Assembly: GCA_942493265.1 (NCBI GenBank)
Contig: OW818688.1
Coordinates: forward strand, 2,294,001-2,358,000
Source: UBA12481 sp942493265
GTDB taxonomy: Bacteria; Bacteroidota; Bacteroidia; Bacteroidales; UBA12481
DNA length: 64,000 bases
Direction: 5' to 3'
Shown here: positions 59,549 through 64,000 of the stretch, one piece after another
Layout: each line of letters begins with the position of its first letter
Numbering within the stretch: position 1 is the stretch's first letter
Notes under the pieces: generated by a model
Database searches by the model: none
What the model was told of the DNA's origin: nothing
The model's input: the letters and a program-made list of their open reading frames with translations, nothing else
Program-made: the position numbers and the translations under genes

Positions 59549-59586
59549 AATCCGCAGGGAGGTTTACATGCCTCTCTGCGGATTTT
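59549..59586 (+). terminator. Terminator hairpin after DUF2807 gene
   Basis: Stem AATCCGCAGGGAGG with CCTCTCTGCGGATT (one G-U pair), 8-base loop, followed by a short T run. Placed between the DUF2807 stop and the GH2 start; the rest of this 116-base gap holds a degenerate TATCTTGG-like -7 element near 59592 but no clear promoter. Confidence 0.75.
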
Positions 59587-59641
59587 GAATTATCTTGGGG
59601 TCTGAATTCAACCGGCAATCTGCAACGAAAATCCTGATACC

Positions 59642-62600
59642 ATGAAAAAATCAATTCTGATACTCTCCATCCTGCTAATCTCCTCGTTTTCATACGCTCC
59701 TGCACAAAAGCAGGTCATGGACCTGTCGGGTTCATGGGGCTTTCAGCTCGATCCGAACGATTTTGAAAGGGCTTTCGAAAACAGCGGTGCCCATAAGGAT
59801 CTCCTGGTGGATAAAGTAATGCTGCCGGGAACAACGGATTCCAATCAAAAAGGTATTAAGACGACTAATAAGCCAATCAACCGGTTATCAAGATATTATG
59901 AATATGTGGGACCGGCATGGTATCAGAAAGATATTTTAATTCCTGCGGATTGGGAAGGTAAGTCGGTTCAGCTTTTTTTCGAACGGATTCTCTGGATCAG
60001 TTCCGTTTATGTAGATGGAAAGCTGGTTGGGACGGAAAAGAGTTTCAGTACCCCGCACAAGTACGATCTGAGTTCCGTGCTGACTCCCGGCCGCCACCGG
60101 CTTACCGTGTGCGTGGATAACCGGGTTGGACAGGAATTCGACCGCTGGAGCCATGCCTTCAGTGAATATACCCAAACCTGCTGGAACGGAATTGTGGGCA
60201 AAATGGAGCTGCGGGCTTTTAATCCCGTGCACTTCAAGAGTATACAAACCTATCCTGATGTTGCCCGGAGAAAAGTCAGGGTAAAGTGCACGGTGAGCAA
60301 TCAAACTGGAAATAAGGTGGAAGGAACCCTGTTCTTTGCAGCAAAGGCAGTTAACACGGAATTGAGCCACCAAACTCCGGAAGTAAATATTGCGTTTTCC
60401 GGCTCAGAGGAGCAGATAGTGGTTGAAACGGATCTCGAGATGGGCGCGGGTGTTCAGTTATGGGATGATTTTTCACCGGCATTGTATGAGCTTACAGCCT
60501 ATCTTGCCGGAAGTGCGGATAAAAAGAATATCTCCGATGCACGAACCATAACCTTTGGCATGAGGGAGTTCAGTTCCGATGGCGCTCATTTTACCCTCAA
60601 TAACCGTAAAATATTTCTCCGGGGAACTTTGGAATGTGCCGTTTTTCCGCTCACCGGCTATCCTGATATGACTGTGAATGGTTGGCTGAAAATATGCAAA
60701 ACGGTCAAAGATTACGGATTAAACCACATACGGTTCCATTCGTGGTGTCCTCCGGAAGAAGCCTTTATTGCTGCAGATCAGGTGGGTATCCTGCTCCAGG
60801 CGGAACTTCCCTTCTGGGCGGAGGCTACAAAACCCGGCGATCCTTTAAGTATTTTTCTGAAGGACGAAATGGCCAGAATACTGGAACGTTACGGAAACCA
60901 TCCCTCCTTTGCAATGCTTTGCATGGGTAACGAACTGCGCGGCAACTTCGATATCATGGCCGACCTGGTTCGTTTCGGGCGCGCTACCGATGCGCGGCAT
61001 CTGTACAGTGGCTCCACGGCACGCAAACATCTGCCCGAAGATCAGTTCTATGTATCTCATCAAACTTCAGGTGGAGGCATTACAACCTACGGTGCCCGGG
61101 GTCCCCAAACTGATTACGACCTGCGTAAGGCATACGATGTTCTGAAGGTCCCCGGTGTTGCCCATGAAGTGGGGCAGCGAGCCGTATATCCCAATTTTGA
61201 TGAGATTAAGAAATATACCGGTTTGCTCTATCCCCGGAATTTCGAGCTTTTCCGCGATACGCTTGAAAAACATGGGATGGCTGATCAGGCAAAAGATTTC
61301 TTTCATGTTTCAGGCAATATGACCGTCATGCTTTATAAGGAAAGTATCGAAGCCCTCCTGCGCACACCTAACAGCGGCGGATTTCAGTTGCTTGATCTGC
61401 ATGATTTTCCCGGACAGGGGACGGCTCTTGTCGGGATACTCGATCCTTTCTGGGATTCAAAGGGATTGGTCGAGCCTGAACAGTGGCGCGAATTCTGCGG
61501 ACCTACCGTACCGATCCTCCGTATGCCTAAACGTGAATATTTCAGCGATGAAACTTTCCTGGCAACAGCCGAAATCTATCATTACAATAAAGAACCACTC
61601 ATCGGCTTAAATCTGCATTGGGATATTAAATCTGTTGAGGATAAGGTTGTTGCTTCAGGAAAATTCAAGAAACAGAATATCCCGATTTCTTCATTAACTC
61701 CAATCGGAGAAATCAAAACCTCCCTGCCGAGAAGTTCATCTCCCCAAAAGCTTACCGTTACCATCTACGCGGGCACATCCATAAAAAATGAGTGGGAGAT
61801 CTGGGTATATCCTAAAAAATTACCATTGGTCCGGCAAGATGATTTCCTGATTGCAACACGGATGGATGAGGCGGTAATATCGGTTCTGAAGGAGGGAGGG
61901 AATGTGCTTTTATTGCCGGATATCAAGCAGTTGGAAGGAAAGAAAGGATCGTTCCAGAACCATTTCTGGTGCCCGATCATGTTTCGCTGGGAACCGATGA
62001 CCATGGGAACGCTGGTGAAGAACCAGCACCTCGCATACCGTGATTTTCCAACGGATTTTTACACCGCATGGCAGTGGTGGAACATTATCAGCAATGCCGT
62101 GACCCTTGATCTGGAGGGAACCCCTGATACATTCCGGCCAATCCTGCAGTCGATCGATACCTATGACCGTTGTTTGAAAGAGGGCATCATTTTCGAAGCC
62201 AGGGTTGAGAATGGCAAATTGCTGATGGCCGCCATCGATTTCGAAAAGGATATCGCCAACCGTCCGGCGGCACAACAACTGCTTTACAGTTTGAAAGCCT
62301 ATGTTTCCAGTCCGGAATTCAATCCGGATCAAACTCTGCCGGCAAATTTCATTGCCGCGATGTTCAAAAAGCCATCCCTCACTACCGGTGCGCGGGTGAT
62401 TCAGTGCGACAGTTATGAAACCGGCAACGAGCCCGATAAAATCATCGATCAGGACCTGGGCAGCATCTGGCATACCGCCTATGATAACCCGGGTAATTTT
62501 GCAGTCACCAATAAGATGATCGAAACCGATTATCCACATGAAGTGCAGATAGAACTGGCGGCGGAAACCACCTTTAAGGGCTTCATTTACCATCCCCGGA

Positions 62601-62827
62601 AGGATGGCCGTAATGGCTGGGTGGCAGATTATGCTTTTTATGTGAGTACCGACGGCAAGAATTGGGGCAATCCGGTAATTCAGGGGCGACTGGCTCAGAC
62701 GGATCAGCCTAAGGAAGTGCTTTTCCCGGCTCCGCAGAGAGCGAAATTCATCCGATTTGTTGCCATCAAAGGCTACAGCGGGCAGAAGTGGGCCAGCATG
62801 GCGGAATTGGAGCTGGTGGGGGAATGA
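59642..62827 (+). CDS. GH2 family glycoside hydrolase with C-terminal discoidin-like domain, secreted
   Basis: 1061 residues, signal ending APAQ (about residue 21). N-terminal galactose-binding-like sandwich (MDLSGSWGFQLDPNDF, SVQLFFERILWISSVYVDGK), an immunoglobulin-like middle domain, then a TIM barrel (LRGTLECAVFPLTG, LNHIRFHSWCPPEEAFIAAD) with the acid/base Glu431 in CMGNELRG. The nucleophile region is less clear (GVAHEVGQRAVYPNFD). The last ~150 residues are a discoidin-like module (KIIDQDLGSIWHTAYDNPGN, YVSTDGKNWGNPVIQ). GH2 covers beta-galactosidases, glucuronidases and mannosidases; this divergent one cannot be assigned further. Confidence 0.85.
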   Translation: MKKSILILSILLISSFSYAPAQKQVMDLSGSWGFQLDPNDFERAFENSGAHKDLLVDKVMLPGTTDSNQKGIKTTNKPINRLSRYYEYVGPAWYQKDILIPADWEGKSVQLFFERILWISSVYVDGKLVGTEKSFSTPHKYDLSSVLTPGRHRLTVCVDNRVGQEFDRWSHAFSEYTQTCWNGIVGKMELRAFNPVHFKSIQTYPDVARRKVRVKCTVSNQTGNKVEGTLFFAAKAVNTELSHQTPEVNIAFSGSEEQIVVETDLEMGAGVQLWDDFSPALYELTAYLAGSADKKNISDARTITFGMREFSSDGAHFTLNNRKIFLRGTLECAVFPLTGYPDMTVNGWLKICKTVKDYGLNHIRFHSWCPPEEAFIAADQVGILLQAELPFWAEATKPGDPLSIFLKDEMARILERYGNHPSFAMLCMGNELRGNFDIMADLVRFGRATDARHLYSGSTARKHLPEDQFYVSHQTSGGGITTYGARGPQTDYDLRKAYDVLKVPGVAHEVGQRAVYPNFDEIKKYTGLLYPRNFELFRDTLEKHGMADQAKDFFHVSGNMTVMLYKESIEALLRTPNSGGFQLLDLHDFPGQGTALVGILDPFWDSKGLVEPEQWREFCGPTVPILRMPKREYFSDETFLATAEIYHYNKEPLIGLNLHWDIKSVEDKVVASGKFKKQNIPISSLTPIGEIKTSLPRSSSPQKLTVTIYAGTSIKNEWEIWVYPKKLPLVRQDDFLIATRMDEAVISVLKEGGNVLLLPDIKQLEGKKGSFQNHFWCPIMFRWEPMTMGTLVKNQHLAYRDFPTDFYTAWQWWNIISNAVTLDLEGTPDTFRPILQSIDTYDRCLKEGIIFEARVENGKLLMAAIDFEKDIANRPAAQQLLYSLKAYVSSPEFNPDQTLPANFIAAMFKKPSLTTGARVIQCDSYETGNEPDKIIDQDLGSIWHTAYDNPGNFAVTNKMIETDYPHEVQIELAAETTFKGFIYHPRKDGRNGWVADYAFYVSTDGKNWGNPVIQGRLAQTDQPKEVLFPAPQRAKFIRFVAIKGYSGQKWASMAELELVGE

Positions 62828-62847
62828 AGCTGCGGCAAGAAAAGAAT

Positions 62848-62958
62848 GGCACGCGGATTTACACGGATCCCTTCGGGTACGCGGATTTACGCTGATTTTT
62901 TAAATTAAGAGATCCGCGTAAATCCGCGTTGCGCAGCATCCGCGTAAATCCGCGTGCC
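62848..62958. repeat. Intergenic inverted repeat, CGCGGATTTACG type
   Basis: Arms GGCACGCGGATTTACACGGAT (62848-62868) and its inverse (62938-62958) differ at one base; inside is a second, nested pair of ACGCGGATTTACG-like words. After the GH2 stop and before the promoter of the next gene, so it may work as a terminator-like structure, though no T-run follows. Confidence 0.8.
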
Positions 62959-62961
62959 TGA

Positions 62962-62993
62962 TTTCTTAATGTAATGCATATTAATTATCTTTG
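62962..62993 (+). promoter_or_regulatory. Bacteroidota-type promoter
   Basis: TTTC at 62962-62965 and TATCTTTG at 62986-62993 with a 20-base spacer match -33 TTTG (one mismatch) and -7 TAnnTTTG. Predicted start near 63000, 20 bases before the ATG at 63020. Confidence 0.55.
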
Positions 62994-63019
62994 ATCATCC
63001 CCCGATAATTTACTAGCCT

Positions 63020-64000
63020 ATGCAACCAATCAGGGTTATGGCCATTCTTCTCCTTTTAGGGATAAGTATATCCCTGACGGCACAAAACCGCAAGTATCCG
63101 GTATCCGGGGTGGTCACCGATTCCATAACAGGCCAGCCTCTGGCAAATGTAAATATTACCATTGTCGGCACTGCAGGCGGAGGTATCACCAATCAAAACG
63201 GAGGGTTTTCCCTGACATTGATCCGCGTTCCATCAATACTCTATTTCAGTTATCTGGGGTATGGCATTGGCAGCTATCAGGTCGAAAAATCAGGAGAAAG
63301 GAATATCAGGATAGCATTGGTGCCGGAAACGCAGGAAATCGGTGAAGTAATAATATCTGCAGAAAAGATTGCTAAGGTTATTCGGGGAGATACCTTGAAT
63401 ATTATTGATTATGAAATAGATGGAGATCGGATCATATTGCTTGCAAGCCCGTACCGCCATCAGACAGACCTCCGCCTTTATCTCACAACACTTACAGGGG
63501 ATACCCTCGATAATATGAAAGTGAAAAAGCCGGGAAAGTCGATAAAATACCCTGAAAAAATGGACCCCCAAACAGAATTCCTGCTGAGGGATTTTACCGG
63601 GCAGGTGAATTATCTTGATAAGGGAAGTGTGCATGAAGTAAGGCATGCATTCAATAAACTGTTCTTCGGCTACGATACCCCTTATCCGGATTTTATTGGC
63701 CGGGTGTTCCCCAATAAATGCGAAATGGCCGGAAAACTGGTTTTCCAGGTGAGTACACCCACTGAGAATTTTACCTGGTACTTTGGACAGGGGGCCATCA
63801 ATGGAAAGCTGATTAAAACTGTTGAGGATAAATATGGTGCCGACCGCTATGTGAGGAGCACCAAGTGTGTGAGTGCACCTTTATTCAGGCGGGGCAATGA
63901 ATTATTTATATTCGATTTCTTCAACGGTCATTTTGAAGTGTTCGATATTGACCTGAATCCAATACGCAAGGTCCCGATTAATTTTCAGTATACAGAAGTT
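63020..64000 (+). CDS. Exported protein with CarboxypepD-reg-like domain (partial, runs off window)
   Basis: The first 327 residues of a longer gene with no stop before the edge. A signal peptide (MQPIRVMAILLLLGIS, ending LTAQ, about residue 22) is followed by a carboxypeptidase-regulatory-like beta-sandwich (VSGVVTDSITGQPLANVNIT, GGFSLTLIRVPSILYFSYLG, GEVIISAEK), the domain often found at the start of TonB-dependent receptors. The sequence after it (about residue 115 onward) does not resemble a TonB plug, so it is probably a cell-surface or periplasmic protein of unknown function rather than a receptor. The nearest promoter candidate is at 62962. Confidence 0.7.
   Translation, partial: MQPIRVMAILLLLGISISLTAQNRKYPVSGVVTDSITGQPLANVNITIVGTAGGGITNQNGGFSLTLIRVPSILYFSYLGYGIGSYQVEKSGERNIRIALVPETQEIGEVIISAEKIAKVIRGDTLNIIDYEIDGDRIILLASPYRHQTDLRLYLTTLTGDTLDNMKVKKPGKSIKYPEKMDPQTEFLLRDFTGQVNYLDKGSVHEVRHAFNKLFFGYDTPYPDFIGRVFPNKCEMAGKLVFQVSTPTENFTWYFGQGAINGKLIKTVEDKYGADRYVRSTKCVSAPLFRRGNELFIFDFFNGHFEVFDIDLNPIRKVPINFQYTEV

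Overview
The window looks like a chromosomal segment of a Bacteroidota bacterium, probably a free-living or gut/sediment member of the Bacteroidales/Marinilabiliales type. This rests on gene content: a DUF4249 lipoprotein paired with a TonB-dependent receptor carrying a carboxypeptidase-like plug extension, many secreted lipoprotein glycosidases (GH92, GH78, GH2), lipoproteins with Bacteroidota-type signal peptides, a LytS/LytTR pair, a DUF2807 protein, and two promoter-like sites matching the Bacteroidota TTTG / TAnnTTTG pattern. No rRNA, tRNA or CRISPR array was seen. The species cannot be named from the sequence.

Layout. 1-0.8 kb: edge-truncated Tat-exported Fe-S protein and a heavy-metal-binding lipoprotein (minus strand). 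0.8-8.4 kb: ROK sugar kinase, GH92 mannosidase, a 0.5 kb repeat island, and the DUF4249/TonB-receptor pair. 8.5-20.2 kb: two almost identical group IIC introns in the same orientation, 9.76 kb apart, bracketing a GH78 alpha-L-rhamnosidase, a LamG protein and a GH106-like hydrolase. 20.5-30.6 kb: an apparent efflux operon with three successive adaptor lipoproteins, one FtsX-type permease, one ABC ATPase, a TolC-type channel, a methyltransferase and an OmpR/histidine-kinase pair. It is followed by two very small membrane proteins, an NhaD antiporter and a TPR protein. 34.9-42.8 kb: a sialic-acid-type operon (two exported Gfo/Idh oxidoreductases, NanA-like lyase, Kelch mutarotase, frameshifted N-acylglucosamine 2-epimerase, MFS transporter). 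42.8-52.5 kb, minus strand: peptidases, a nitrilase, a REP-associated tyrosine transposase (RAYT), an Mpv17-like protein and RibD. 52.6-64 kb, plus strand: M3 peptidase, PrmC, RecX, LytS/LytTR, OsmC, DUF2807, a GH2 enzyme and an edge-truncated exported protein.

How it works together. Much of the segment serves capture and breakdown of glycans (mannose-, rhamnose-, galactose- and sialic-acid-containing). The nan-type operon would convert sialic acid to ManNAc and then GlcNAc; the ROK kinase at the left end could phosphorylate the product, though that link is inference. The efflux operon appears to be a self-contained export system with its own sensor pair.

Most notable are the repeats. REP-like palindromes have entered coding sequence in frame in at least three genes (the RAYT itself, the ribD 3' end and prmC). 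The group IIC introns have each split a palindromic intergenic element of a related hairpin type. The three-adaptor ABC exporter, a TonB receptor with an extra C-terminal barrel-like domain, and a nested-palindrome 24-bp array are the other main candidates for new biology.
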